From: Antarctobacter sediminis | GTDB lineage: Bacteria; Pseudomonadota; Alphaproteobacteria; Rhodobacterales; Rhodobacteraceae | Length of the DNA: 64,000 nucleotides | Direction: 5' to 3' | Assembly (NCBI RefSeq): GCF_019218285.1 | Contig: NZ_JAHUZG010000008.1 | Span: 1-64,000, forward strand | Shown here: in pieces, positions 53,414-61,836 of the stretch | Numbering within the stretch: the stretch's first letter is position 1 | Layout of the letters: the number at the start of each line of letters is the position of its first letter | Made by a program: the position numbers and the translations under genes | The notes under the pieces: model-generated | Databases searched by the model: none | What the model was told of the DNA's origin: nothing | What the model saw: only the letters and a program-made list of their open reading frames with translations

Positions 53414-53416
53414 GGG

Positions 53417-54202
53417 TCACTCCTCCTTGCCCGTGAAGTCGGCCGGCCGTTTGTCAAAGAAGGCCTGAACGCCCTCTTTCAGTTCGACGCTGGCGGCGGC
53501 CACCCGCCCCGCAAGGGACTCCAGCACACGTTCGCGTTCTTCGCCCTCGGCTGCGTTGATCAGCATCTTGGTCAGTTCGGTTGCGCGCGGCCCCCGGGTC
53601 AAGAGCCTGCGCGCCAAGGTCAGCCCCGCGTCCAGACCAGTGCCCGTCTCGGCCACGGCGTCAACGATACCGGCGGCTTCCGCTTCGGCCGCGGTATGGA
53701 TCGCCCCGAAAAGCGCCATTCTCCGGACGTTTTGCGCACCAAATCGGCGCACGGCGCGTTGCGTCCCCGACCAGCCTGCGATGATGCCAAGACCGGTTTC
53801 CGGCTGACCGATTTTCACATGCGCCTCGGCGATGCGAAAGTCGGCGCAGGCGGCCAGTTCCAATCCACCGCCCAGCGCGTGCCCATTGAGAACGGCGATC
53901 ACCGGCTGGCGCAGCCGCGCGAGACGATCAAAGGCATCATGCCCGTCGCGCAGCCAGTGGCGGCCAAATCCGGTGGCGCTTTGCGCAGACCAAGCGGCGA
54001 TGTCCCCCCCGGCGCAAAAGCTGCGGCCCCGGCCCGTCAGGATCAGAACGTCAAGGTCTTCACGCCGTTCGATCTGGCGGCATTGATCCCCCAAGGCATC
54101 AACCATCTCGGCATCCAGCGCATTTCGCTTGTCCTCACGGTCGATCCGCAGAATGCCGATCCTGTCCGTCACCTCCAGCGAGAGGAAAGACGCCCCGCTC
54201 AT
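53417..54202 (-). CDS. Enoyl-CoA hydratase/isomerase family protein
   Basis: 261 residues. Crotonase fold: ILTGRGRSFCAGGDIAAW (oxyanion-hole loop), VIAVLNGHALGGGLELAACADFRIAE, and KIGQPETGLGIIAGWSGTQRAVRRFG with one of the catalytic Glu positions. Coupled by 4-bp overlap to the CoA-transferase gene. Hydrates a 2-enoyl-CoA, a sensible step after the acyl-CoA dehydrogenase encoded 3.2 kb away under the same operator. Confidence 0.9.
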   Translation of the reverse strand: MSGASFLSLEVTDRIGILRIDREDKRNALDAEMVDALGDQCRQIERREDLDVLILTGRGRSFCAGGDIAAWSAQSATGFGRHWLRDGHDAFDRLARLRQPVIAVLNGHALGGGLELAACADFRIAEAHVKIGQPETGLGIIAGWSGTQRAVRRFGAQNVRRMALFGAIHTAAEAEAAGIVDAVAETGTGLDAGLTLARRLLTRGPRATELTKMLINAAEGEERERVLESLAGRVAAASVELKEGVQAFFDKRPADFTGKEE

Positions 54203-55779
54203 GCCTTGGCCAGCGTCAGGTTGATCGGCTCCGGGCGGAACAGCGTGCCGTCCATTTCGCGCAGATCCTCGGCCACCAGCAATTCGGTCGCCGCCTGATC
54301 CAGCACGTCGCGCTGAACGTCCAGCCCCGGCGCGACTTCGGTCACCACAAGCCGCCCGTCGATCAGCCGGATCACGCAGCGTTCCGTGACATAGGTGATG
54401 TCCTGCCCCTGCGCCGCGGCCCGCGCTCCCGAAAAGGACACCTGATCGACCGCGTCCACGAATTTGGCAATCTTGCCCTCGGTGTCGATGACCAGACGGC
54501 CATCTTCGACGCGCATCTTGGCACCGGCGTTGAACATGCCGGAGAAGACGATTTTCTTGGCCCGTGCGGTGATGTCGACAAAGCCCCCGGCCCCGGCGGT
54601 CCGGTGCGGCGTCGCCGAGAGGCGCGAGACGTTGACCGACCCGTCCCTGCCGACCTCAAGGAAAGACAGCAGCGAGGCATCAAAGCCGCCCGCCTGAAAA
54701 TAGCTGAACTGATGGGGCGAGGCGACAAAAGCCTCGGCATTGGCCGAGCAGCCGAACTTGAAGTCAAGCAGCGGAATACCCCCGACCGCGCCCTGTTCGA
54801 TCATCCATGTCACCGCACCGTGCAGGTCTTCCTCGACAAGGATGCGCGGCACGTTCGCCGAAATGCCAAAGCCGATATTGACCGCCCAGCCGTCCTTCAG
54901 CTCCATCGCCACGCGACGGGCGATCACCTTGCCGATGTTGAACTCGGCTGTGCGGAAGGTGTCCAGCGGACGGATCAACTCGCCCGAAATGGCCGGATCA
55001 TACTCCGTGGCGGTGGTCTGCAACTGCTCGGGCGCAACAACGACGTGATCCACAAGGATCCCCGGCACCCGCACGTCATGCGGCCGGATCGAACCGTTCA
55101 TGGCCACGCGCTTGACCTGCGCGATGACGGTGCCGCCATTGTTTCGCGCCGCCAGCGCCATCTCCATCGCGCCAAGATAGGCACCTTCATGCTCAAAGCT
55201 CAGGTTGCCGCGCTCATCCGCGGTGGTGGCACGGATAATGGCCACGTCAGGGCGCAGCGACCGGAAATACAGCCAGTCTTCGCCGTCGAATTCGCGATGC
55301 GTAACGATAGGCTCTGACCGCGCCGCATCGTTCATTGCGCAGCCTTCCAGATCGGGATCAACAAACGTCTGAAGCCCGACCTTGGTCAGAACGCCCGGAC
55401 GCTTGGCCGCGCCCTCGCGCAGCATGTCAAAGACGATCCCCGAAGGTACGTTGTAGGCCTTGACCTGGTTCGCGGTGATCATCTGCCAGATCAGCGGCGG
55501 ATCGGCCTTGGTCGGCCCCGATGGGTAAGATCCGCCAATGATCCGCGTCAGCATCCCCGGTTTGGCAATGTGATCGACCCCTTTGGTGCCAAAGAAATCC
55601 CCCGCCGCAATGGGATGGATCGAGGTCAGGTCGCGCGGCGCCCCCTCGGCATCGAACCGCGCCCCTAGCGCCGCCAGAACGGCGTCCGGACAACACAGCC
55701 CGCTTGATGAGTTCACGGCCACGACAGCACCATCCTTGATGTTGCTGACGGCCTCCTCCCCGGTCGTGACCTTGGACAT
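54199..55779 (-). CDS. Fused acyl-CoA:carboxylate CoA-transferase (propionate CoA-transferase/YdiF type)
   Basis: 526 residues, alpha and beta halves in one chain. N-terminal VTTGEEAVSNIKDGAVVAVNSSSGLCCPDAVLAAL; central DVAIIRATTADERGNLSFEHEGAYLGAMEMALAARNNGG; the C-terminal half has WMIEQGAVGGIPLLDFKFG with the catalytic Glu, FDASLLSFLEVGRDGSVNVSRL and GAGGFVDITARAKKIVFSGMF. Activates a carboxylic acid to its CoA ester using acetyl- or propionyl-CoA. First gene of the operon with ECH, Dabb and glycerate kinase. Confidence 0.9.
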   Translation of the reverse strand: MSKVTTGEEAVSNIKDGAVVAVNSSSGLCCPDAVLAALGARFDAEGAPRDLTSIHPIAAGDFFGTKGVDHIAKPGMLTRIIGGSYPSGPTKADPPLIWQMITANQVKAYNVPSGIVFDMLREGAAKRPGVLTKVGLQTFVDPDLEGCAMNDAARSEPIVTHREFDGEDWLYFRSLRPDVAIIRATTADERGNLSFEHEGAYLGAMEMALAARNNGGTVIAQVKRVAMNGSIRPHDVRVPGILVDHVVVAPEQLQTTATEYDPAISGELIRPLDTFRTAEFNIGKVIARRVAMELKDGWAVNIGFGISANVPRILVEEDLHGAVTWMIEQGAVGGIPLLDFKFGCSANAEAFVASPHQFSYFQAGGFDASLLSFLEVGRDGSVNVSRLSATPHRTAGAGGFVDITARAKKIVFSGMFNAGAKMRVEDGRLVIDTEGKIAKFVDAVDQVSFSGARAAAQGQDITYVTERCVIRLIDGRLVVTEVAPGLDVQRDVLDQAATELLVAEDLREMDGTLFRPEPINLTLAKA

Positions 55780-55795
55780 CTCAGCTTGCCTCTTT

Positions 55796-55810
55796 GTAAC
55801 TAACTGGTTA
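55796..55810. promoter_or_regulatory. Operator-like site GTAACTAACTGGTTA
   Basis: Between the divergent CoA-transferase (start 55779) and aldo/keto reductase (start 55904) genes, 17 bp before the former. One mismatch to the site at 50261-50275. Confidence 0.6.
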
Positions 55811-55903
55811 TTTGTAATATGCCAAAAGACACGAGTCGATCAAGGACGATTTTGACGTTTCGCCCCGTCAGGCCTAATCAGGAAATCCAGGGAGGACCAC
55901 CTC

Positions 55904-56722
55904 ATGAGCATCTATTTCCAGAAAACCTATCAGCGCAGTTTCGGAACCTACCCCCTGAAAGGGCAGGAATTGCACGACGCCGTACTGGCCGCGGCCGAGG
56001 TCGGCTATCGCGCCTTCGACACTGCGCAGATGTACGAGAACGAGACCGAAACAGGTGCCGCGCTCAAGGCAACTGGCATTGCGCGCAAGGATCTTTGCAT
56101 CACCACCAAGGTGGACATCGCCAATTTCAGTGAAGAGAAATTCATGCCCTCGGTCGAAGAGAGCCTGAAGAAACTTCAGATCGAAAAGGCCGACGTGCTG
56201 CTGCTGCATTGGCCCACGCCCGGTTTTGACATCAAACTGTCGTTGCAACTGCTGCAACAGGCCTATGATCGTGGACTGACCGCCCATATCGGCGTGTCGA
56301 ATTACACCGCCCAGATGATGCGCGATGCGAAATCCATCGTGGACGCGCCTCTGGTCACCAACCAGGTCGAGTTCCACCCGCTGCTGAATCAGGACAAGCT
56401 GCTGGCCGCCGCGACGGAAACCGGCATCCCGCTGGCCTCTTATTGCTCGGTTGCGCGGGGCGAGGTGTTCAAACATGCGATCTTTGGCGAGATCGGCACA
56501 GCCTATGGCAAGACAGCGGCGCAGGTGGTGTTGCGCTGGATTTTGCAAAAGGGTGTCAGCATCAACACCATGTCCACCAAGCCGGCCAATATCGCCGCCA
56601 ATTTCGACGTGATGGATTTCACCCTCTCGTCCATCGACATGGACCGGATCGAAGAAATGACCAAGACCGGCTATCGCATCGTCGGCAAGGATCTGGTGCC
56701 CTACGCACCCGATTTCGACTGA
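55904..56722 (+). CDS. Aldo/keto reductase, 2,5-diketo-gluconate reductase type
   Basis: 272 residues, start after GGGAGG. AKR5-like: AVLAAAEVGYRAFDTAQMYENETETG (Asp/Tyr), LCITTKVD lysine, ADVLLLHWPTP catalytic His, IGVSNYTAQMM, NQVEFHPLLNQ and a cofactor loop VSINTMSTKPANIAANF. NADPH-dependent reduction of a keto or aldehyde sugar derivative. Divergent from the CoA-transferase operon and probably under the same operator. Confidence 0.9.
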   Translation: MSIYFQKTYQRSFGTYPLKGQELHDAVLAAAEVGYRAFDTAQMYENETETGAALKATGIARKDLCITTKVDIANFSEEKFMPSVEESLKKLQIEKADVLLLHWPTPGFDIKLSLQLLQQAYDRGLTAHIGVSNYTAQMMRDAKSIVDAPLVTNQVEFHPLLNQDKLLAAATETGIPLASYCSVARGEVFKHAIFGEIGTAYGKTAAQVVLRWILQKGVSINTMSTKPANIAANFDVMDFTLSSIDMDRIEEMTKTGYRIVGKDLVPYAPDFD

Positions 56723-56740
56723 TCCACGTTCGGGGGCGGC

Positions 56741-57916
56741 TCAGGCCGCCCCTTTTCCCTCCCATGCCACGGGCATGGTCAGCGCGCCCCGGAACGCCCA
56801 GCCTCCAAACGGCACCTCACCGGCAAGCCGCAGCCCCTGCAAACGCTCAAAGATCTTTGGCACCGCGACCTCGGCGATCAGGCAGCGCGAGGCCCATGCC
56901 CCGGCGCAGAAATGCGGCCCTGCCCCAAAAGCGATCGAGGCGGCGGCGCTCTGCGTCATGTCAAAGACTTCGGGGCGCTCAAAAACCGTTTCGTCCCGGT
57001 TGCCCGATCCGAACATAAAAAACACCCGGTCGTCCGGTTCAAACGTCACGCCATGCACCTCGTAGCGCCGAGCGACCCTGCGCGGTGACATCCCGATGGG
57101 AGAGATCCACCGCGTGTATTCGTCAAAAGCCTCCATCCAGGTGTTATGCCCATCCAGAATCCGCTGCATCTGGTTCGGGTGCGTCAGCAAGGCCCAGACA
57201 AGCCCTGCGATCACGTCGCGGACCTCGTTCTGCCCTCCTGAAATGGCCAGCTTGACATTGGCGATGACCTGCTCCGGTGGCAGTCCTGCCTGTACCTGTA
57301 CCGACAAAAGGCTGCTGTCCGGTGCCGCCGTCAGGTCAGGAAGGCGCGCGGCAATGCTGTCTTCGATGAAATCCGTGCAGGCACGACAGTTCGCCTCGAC
57401 CTCCGGATCACCCGCATAATTTGCAATACCGTCGATCATACCCTGACTGACGCGGTCCATGTCTTGCCATGTCATGTTGGTCAGGCCGGTGATGATGCAC
57501 AGCGCCTCGCCCGAGATCCGCCGGGCGATGTCGCGCACCATGTCGGCCTGCCCCTGCAGCGCGAGTTCCTTCAGCACTGCGTCAGTCATGCGGTCGAAGG
57601 CCGCCTTCCACGTGGTCTTGACCGTCTTGGGTGAAACCGTGGGAAAGATCGCCTTGCGCTCTGCCATGTGCGGCGCGCCGTCCTTGCGCATCATGTTCTG
57701 CCCCATCAGGCGGGTCATCAAACCGTCAGGCTGGTCCGAGGAAAACACGTCGATCTTTTTCTCATTCTCGAAAATATCGTTTCGGAGTGTCATCAGCGTC
57801 GCCCCCAGTTGCGGCACATAGGCCACGGGCGCGTCCCGGCGCAGGTGCGCAAGCACCGGATACGGGTCCCGCCAAAAACTGATCGGGTCGATTTCAATGA
57901 TTGGCGCATTGGACAT
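56741..57916 (-). CDS. Cytochrome P450
   Basis: 391 residues from ATG 57916 (GGAG upstream). Heme loop FGAGPHFCAGAWASR with the proximal Cys, K-helix EYTR, I-helix SGGQNEVRD where most P450s have AGxxT, so the acid-alcohol pair is varied. Soluble class I enzyme without adjacent ferredoxin or reductase gene. Divergent from a MarR regulator with a long operator-like inverted repeat between, implying induction by an aromatic or hydrophobic ligand. A longer frame starts further upstream but ignores the ribosome binding site. Confidence 0.92.
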   Translation of the reverse strand: MSNAPIIEIDPISFWRDPYPVLAHLRRDAPVAYVPQLGATLMTLRNDIFENEKKIDVFSSDQPDGLMTRLMGQNMMRKDGAPHMAERKAIFPTVSPKTVKTTWKAAFDRMTDAVLKELALQGQADMVRDIARRISGEALCIITGLTNMTWQDMDRVSQGMIDGIANYAGDPEVEANCRACTDFIEDSIAARLPDLTAAPDSSLLSVQVQAGLPPEQVIANVKLAISGGQNEVRDVIAGLVWALLTHPNQMQRILDGHNTWMEAFDEYTRWISPIGMSPRRVARRYEVHGVTFEPDDRVFFMFGSGNRDETVFERPEVFDMTQSAAASIAFGAGPHFCAGAWASRCLIAEVAVPKIFERLQGLRLAGEVPFGGWAFRGALTMPVAWEGKGAA

Positions 57917-57934
57917 GGCACGGCTCCTCCCAGC

Positions 57935-57978
57935 GTGTTGACATGACAACACAGGAAATCGAGTTGTCATGTCAACAC
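57935..57978. promoter_or_regulatory. Inverted repeat with two MarR-type boxes
   Basis: GTGTTGACATGACAA (57935-57949) and its exact reverse complement TTGTCATGTCAACAC (57964-57978), 14 bp apart. Each arm is itself a near-palindrome, GTTGxCATGxCAAC, so there are two MarR-dimer sites. Lies 19 bp before the P450 start and 48 bp before marR. Confidence 0.75.
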
Positions 57979-58025
57979 ATTTCCGCCTAGTCTGCCTGCA
58001 ACCGAAAAAATAGGCACAGCCCTAC

Positions 58026-58517
58026 ATGACCGACCTGCCTGACGAGATGTTCCTTGTCGCCCCCGACGGCGGCGATACGGCGACGCTCAGCTTTTCCCGG
58101 TCTCCGACCGTACTGCTAACCTTTGCTGCCAACCGGTTCACGCGAAATGCATCGCGCTATTATCAGGATCACTTCGGTATCGGGGCGATGGACTGGCGGA
58201 TGCTGGTGATGCTGACCCGCGCACCGGGGTGCAGCGCAGCCCAAGCCAGCCGCACCATCGGCATCGACAAGGCCGCCGTCAGCCGCAGCCTCGCGCGGCT
58301 GGAAGACTCGGGTCTCGCCTTTGCGGAAAGCGAAGGAAACGACGAACGCCGTAAAAACTGGACCCTGACACCAAAGGGCCGCGACCTGCATGATCGCATT
58401 CTGAAAACCGCGCTGGAACGGCAAAAGGAATTGCTGAGCGGGTTTTCACCGCAGGAGGTCACGGAATTCACCGGCCACCTGCGGCGGTTGCTTGAAAACC
58501 TCGACAGGCTCGCCTGA
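58026..58517 (+). CDS. MarR-family transcriptional regulator
   Basis: 163 residues. Winged helix with MLVMLTRAPGCSAAQASRTIGIDKAAVSRSLARLEDSGLAFAES and the beta-wing GNDERRKNWTLTPKGRDLHD, flanked by dimerisation helices. Divergent from the P450 gene; the inverted repeat between them is its likely operator. Confidence 0.92.
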   Translation: MTDLPDEMFLVAPDGGDTATLSFSRSPTVLLTFAANRFTRNASRYYQDHFGIGAMDWRMLVMLTRAPGCSAAQASRTIGIDKAAVSRSLARLEDSGLAFAESEGNDERRKNWTLTPKGRDLHDRILKTALERQKELLSGFSPQEVTEFTGHLRRLLENLDRLA

Positions 58518-58533
58518 ACGACCGATCTGGCCT

Positions 58534-60138
58534 TCAGCGATTGCCCCGCACAAGGTCGGCCGCCTTTTCGCCGATCATGATGGTCGGCGCGTTGGTGTTC
58601 GATCCGACAAGGCTCGGCATGACCGAACTGTCGCAGATCCGCAGCCCGTCCACCCCGCGCACGCGCAGTTGCGGGTCGACCACCGCCATCGGATCGCTCT
58701 CTGCGCCCATCTTGCAGGTGCAGGTCGGATGATAGGATGTGCGGCCATACTGGCGGGCATAGGCCTCGTACTCGGCTTGCGTCTTCACAGTGTCATCGGG
58801 AAAGCGGATCTGCCTGATGTGCTTTTGCAGGCTGGCCTGCTCAAAGATCTCGCGGCTGATCTTGACCCCCTCGACAGAGGTTTTCAGGTCATCCGGGTGC
58901 GACAGGAACTTCGGATCCACCACTGGCAGATCCTCGGGCCGGCCGGACCGCAGGCGTACGGTGCCGCGCGATTTCGGCCGCAGGGTATAGCTGTTCAGCG
59001 TGATGCCGGACGATCCCTTGGGTACGCTTGGCACCCCGGCTTCGGCCCCTGCCCCGGCTAGGAAATGGAATTGCAGGTCAGGCACCTGCTGTGACCGGTC
59101 CGCGTACCAGAACGCGCCGCCCTCAACCACGTTCGAGGTCACAGGGCCGGAGTTGAACAGGTAATACTGCGCACCGGCCCAAGCCATCCAGTGCAGCTTG
59201 TTGTATTTGTCCAGACTTTGATGCCCGGTCAGTTCCGCCACGATGTCGATGCCGAAATGGTCATGCAGGTTTTCGCCCACGCCGGGCAGGTCGGCGATGA
59301 CGTCGATTCCATGGTCACGCAGATGCGCCGCCGGACCAAGGCCGGACAGCATCATCATCTTGGGCGACCCGATGGCGCCAGAGGTCAGCAGAACCTCGCT
59401 TTCGGCGCGGGCGCTGTGCGCGCCTGATTTATCGGCATATTCAACGCCAACCGCCCGGCCATTCTCGATCACGATGCGGCGCACCAAGGCTCCGGTTTTC
59501 ACCGTCAGGTTCGCGCGTTTCATCGCCGGGCGCAGATAGCCCACCGCCGCCGAACAGCGTCGCCCGTTCTTTGTCGTGGTCTGGTAGGCGCCTGCGCCTT
59601 CCTGAACAGCGCCATTGAAATCCGGATTATATGGCAGCCCGCGTTCCTGGCAGGCCTGCACAAAGGCCCGCGTCATCGGTTGCAGGTCCGGAATATTGGA
59701 CACGCCCAGTTCGCCATCCGTCCCGTGCCAGTCGCCCGAAAGGATCGTGTTGCCCTCGGAGCGCAGGAAATACTTCTGGATCTCTTTGAAGGACCAGCCG
59801 TCGGCCCCCTCATCATTGGCCCACCGGTCGTAGTCCACCGGGTTGCCGCGGGTAAAGACCTCGGCATTGATCGAAGACCCACCGCCGATTACCCGCGCCT
59901 GCGCATAGGGAATTTCACGATTGTTGGCATGTTCCTGCGGCGCGGTGACAAGGCCCCACGTATGGGGCCCCGTCGTCATCTTGGCAAAGCCCACGGGCAT
60001 GTGGATCAGCGGGTGGTTGTCCTTGCCGCCCGCCTCCAGCAGCAGAACACGGCAAGAGGGGTCCTGTGTCAGCCGGTTCGCAAGCACACAGCCCGACGAT
60101 CCGCCGCCGACGATGATGTAATCGTATCCCTCTGCCAT
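58534..60138 (-). CDS. GMC-family FAD oxidoreductase (choline/alcohol dehydrogenase-like)
   Basis: 534 residues. N-terminal FAD site YDYIIVGGGSSGCVLANRL and LLLEAGG; GMC signatures VIGGGSSINAEVFTRG and GAIGSPKMMMLSGLGP; C-terminal catalytic His in SYHPTCTCKMG and LRICDSSVMPSLVGSNTNAPTIMIGEKAADL split motif. Oxidises an alcohol to aldehyde; an aldehyde dehydrogenase gene lies directly upstream on the same strand, so the pair could make an acid. The intergenic region holds a 35-bp tandem repeat. Confidence 0.92.
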   Translation of the reverse strand: MAEGYDYIIVGGGSSGCVLANRLTQDPSCRVLLLEAGGKDNHPLIHMPVGFAKMTTGPHTWGLVTAPQEHANNREIPYAQARVIGGGSSINAEVFTRGNPVDYDRWANDEGADGWSFKEIQKYFLRSEGNTILSGDWHGTDGELGVSNIPDLQPMTRAFVQACQERGLPYNPDFNGAVQEGAGAYQTTTKNGRRCSAAVGYLRPAMKRANLTVKTGALVRRIVIENGRAVGVEYADKSGAHSARAESEVLLTSGAIGSPKMMMLSGLGPAAHLRDHGIDVIADLPGVGENLHDHFGIDIVAELTGHQSLDKYNKLHWMAWAGAQYYLFNSGPVTSNVVEGGAFWYADRSQQVPDLQFHFLAGAGAEAGVPSVPKGSSGITLNSYTLRPKSRGTVRLRSGRPEDLPVVDPKFLSHPDDLKTSVEGVKISREIFEQASLQKHIRQIRFPDDTVKTQAEYEAYARQYGRTSYHPTCTCKMGAESDPMAVVDPQLRVRGVDGLRICDSSVMPSLVGSNTNAPTIMIGEKAADLVRGNR

Positions 60139-60162
60139 CTCCGCTCCTATTGTCGCCCTTCG

Positions 60163-60288
60163 CTGCCTGAGGGCTTTTAATTTGCCCTACCGCTACGCTG
60201 CCTGAGGGCTTTTGGTTTGCCCTACCGCTACGCTGCTTGAGGGCTTTTGGTTTACCCTACCGCTACTCTGCTTGAGGGCTCTTACTCG
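60163..60288. repeat. 35-bp tandem repeat, 3.6 copies
   Basis: Copies at 60163-60197, 60198-60232, 60233-60267 and a partial one at 60268-60288; unit begins CTGCCTGAGGGCTTTTGGTT and ends TTGCCCTACCGCTACG. Each full unit carries AGGGC...GCCCT, a small hairpin. Copies differ at few positions. The partial copy runs into the last codons of the aldehyde dehydrogenase gene. Confidence 0.9.
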
Positions 60289-61784
60289 ATCCAGGGTGTG
60301 CGTTTGCCGATCTCGATGTGAACCGATTTGACCTGCGTGTATTCCTCGACGCCGTACATACCCGCCTCGCGGCCCCAGCCGGACTGCTTGAACCCGCCCA
60401 GAGGCAGTTCGGGCCCACCGGCAAGTGTGGTGTTTACCCAGAAACGGCCCGCCTGCACGCGGCGTGTCACCATCAGCGCCTTGTCGATGTTCTTTGTCCA
60501 TACCGAAGCCGCAAGACCGTATTCCGTATCATTGGCGATGGTGATCGCCTCGTCCACGGTATCAAAAGGCATGATCGTCAGCACCGGGCCAAAGATTTCT
60601 TCACGGGCAATGGCCATGTCGCTGGTAACGTCGCCGAACAGCGTCGGCGCGATATACTGACCCCGACCGAAATCCAGCTGTTCGCCCCCCGCGATCAGGC
60701 GCGCACCTTCGGCCTTGCCCTTTTCGATGTAGGACATGATCGTGTTGTTCTGTGCATCCGTAGTGATGGCCCCGATCTGGGTGCTCTCATCCAGCGGATC
60801 ACCCACGCGGACCTTGGCGAACTTGTCCTGCACCATCTGGGCAAACTGATCCGCGACCGAGCGTTCCACGATCAGGCGCGAGCCCGACACGCAGCACTGA
60901 CCGGTGTTGAACCCGATTCCAAAAGCCACGCCATCGGCGGCATCCTCGAGATCGGCATCGGCAAAGACGATCTGCGGGTTCTTGCCCCCCAGTTCCAACC
61001 CAAGCTTCTTGAAGTTGGTACGGCCCGCGGCTTCGACCACGCGGCGACCCACGGCGGTCGACCCGGTGAAGGACAACATGTCAACACGCGGATGTTCCAG
61101 CAGCGCCTGCCCGATGCTGGAACCCGAACCGGTGACGACGTTCATGCAGCCCGCCGGCAAGCCCGCCTCGGTCAGGATCTCGGCAAGGATCAGCGTTGTG
61201 GCGCTGGTCACTTCCGAAGGTTTGGCAACAATCGTGCAACCCGACGCAAGGACATAGGGCACCCGTTCGCACAGGATCAGGAACGGAAAGTTCCACGGCG
61301 TGATGATACCCACGACGCCCACGGGTTCGCGCGTGACCAGCCCGAACATCCCGTCCCCGAGATTGTTGAAGCTGTCGCCATGCAGCGACCGCGCCAGTCC
61401 GCTGGCGTATTCGAACATATCGGCGCATCCGCCGACTTCGGCGCGGGCCTGACTGATCGGTTTGCCGTTCTCCAGCGTTTCCCAATAGGCGATTTCATCA
61501 AGACGCTCGCGGATCAAAGCCCCTGCCTTCAGCAGAACGGCCGCACGCGCCTGCCCGTTCAACCCGGACCAGCGACGGTCGTCAAAGGCGCGGCGCGCGG
61601 CATCCACTGCCATGTCCAGATCCGCGCTGGTGCATTTCGGGATAAGGGTCACCGGCACGTCATGACCGGGCGAGCGGCGTTCGAAAACCTCGCGGTCGCC
61701 TGCCGCGACAACCGCGCCATCAACGTAAAAGCCAAATTCGCGCGCCTGCTCGGGCGGCGACAACCTGTTGCTCATCTGGTCCAT
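60282..61784 (-). CDS. NAD(P)-dependent aldehyde dehydrogenase
   Basis: 500 residues from ATG 61784 (AAGGAGAG upstream). GIITPWNFPFLILCERV, cofactor FTGSTAVGRR, catalytic Glu in KLGLELGGKNPQIVF, catalytic Cys in FNTGQCCVSGSR, and EEIFGPVLTIMPF. Full-length ALDH of the betaine/gamma-guanidinobutyraldehyde style. Between cupin and GMC genes in a minus-strand gene row. Oxidises the aldehyde probably made by the GMC or zinc dehydrogenase. Confidence 0.93.
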   Translation of the reverse strand: MDQMSNRLSPPEQAREFGFYVDGAVVAAGDREVFERRSPGHDVPVTLIPKCTSADLDMAVDAARRAFDDRRWSGLNGQARAAVLLKAGALIRERLDEIAYWETLENGKPISQARAEVGGCADMFEYASGLARSLHGDSFNNLGDGMFGLVTREPVGVVGIITPWNFPFLILCERVPYVLASGCTIVAKPSEVTSATTLILAEILTEAGLPAGCMNVVTGSGSSIGQALLEHPRVDMLSFTGSTAVGRRVVEAAGRTNFKKLGLELGGKNPQIVFADADLEDAADGVAFGIGFNTGQCCVSGSRLIVERSVADQFAQMVQDKFAKVRVGDPLDESTQIGAITTDAQNNTIMSYIEKGKAEGARLIAGGEQLDFGRGQYIAPTLFGDVTSDMAIAREEIFGPVLTIMPFDTVDEAITIANDTEYGLAASVWTKNIDKALMVTRRVQAGRFWVNTTLAGGPELPLGGFKQSGWGREAGMYGVEEYTQVKSVHIEIGKRTPWIE

Positions 61785-61836
61785 TTTTCTCTCCTTGTGG
61801 CCGCGCGGCGAATGGCGCGGCCTGCTATGGGTGCGC

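Noticed and set aside
60163-60288. Possible CRISPR array
   Set aside because: The units are contiguous 35-bp tandem copies with no unique spacers, and no cas gene is present.
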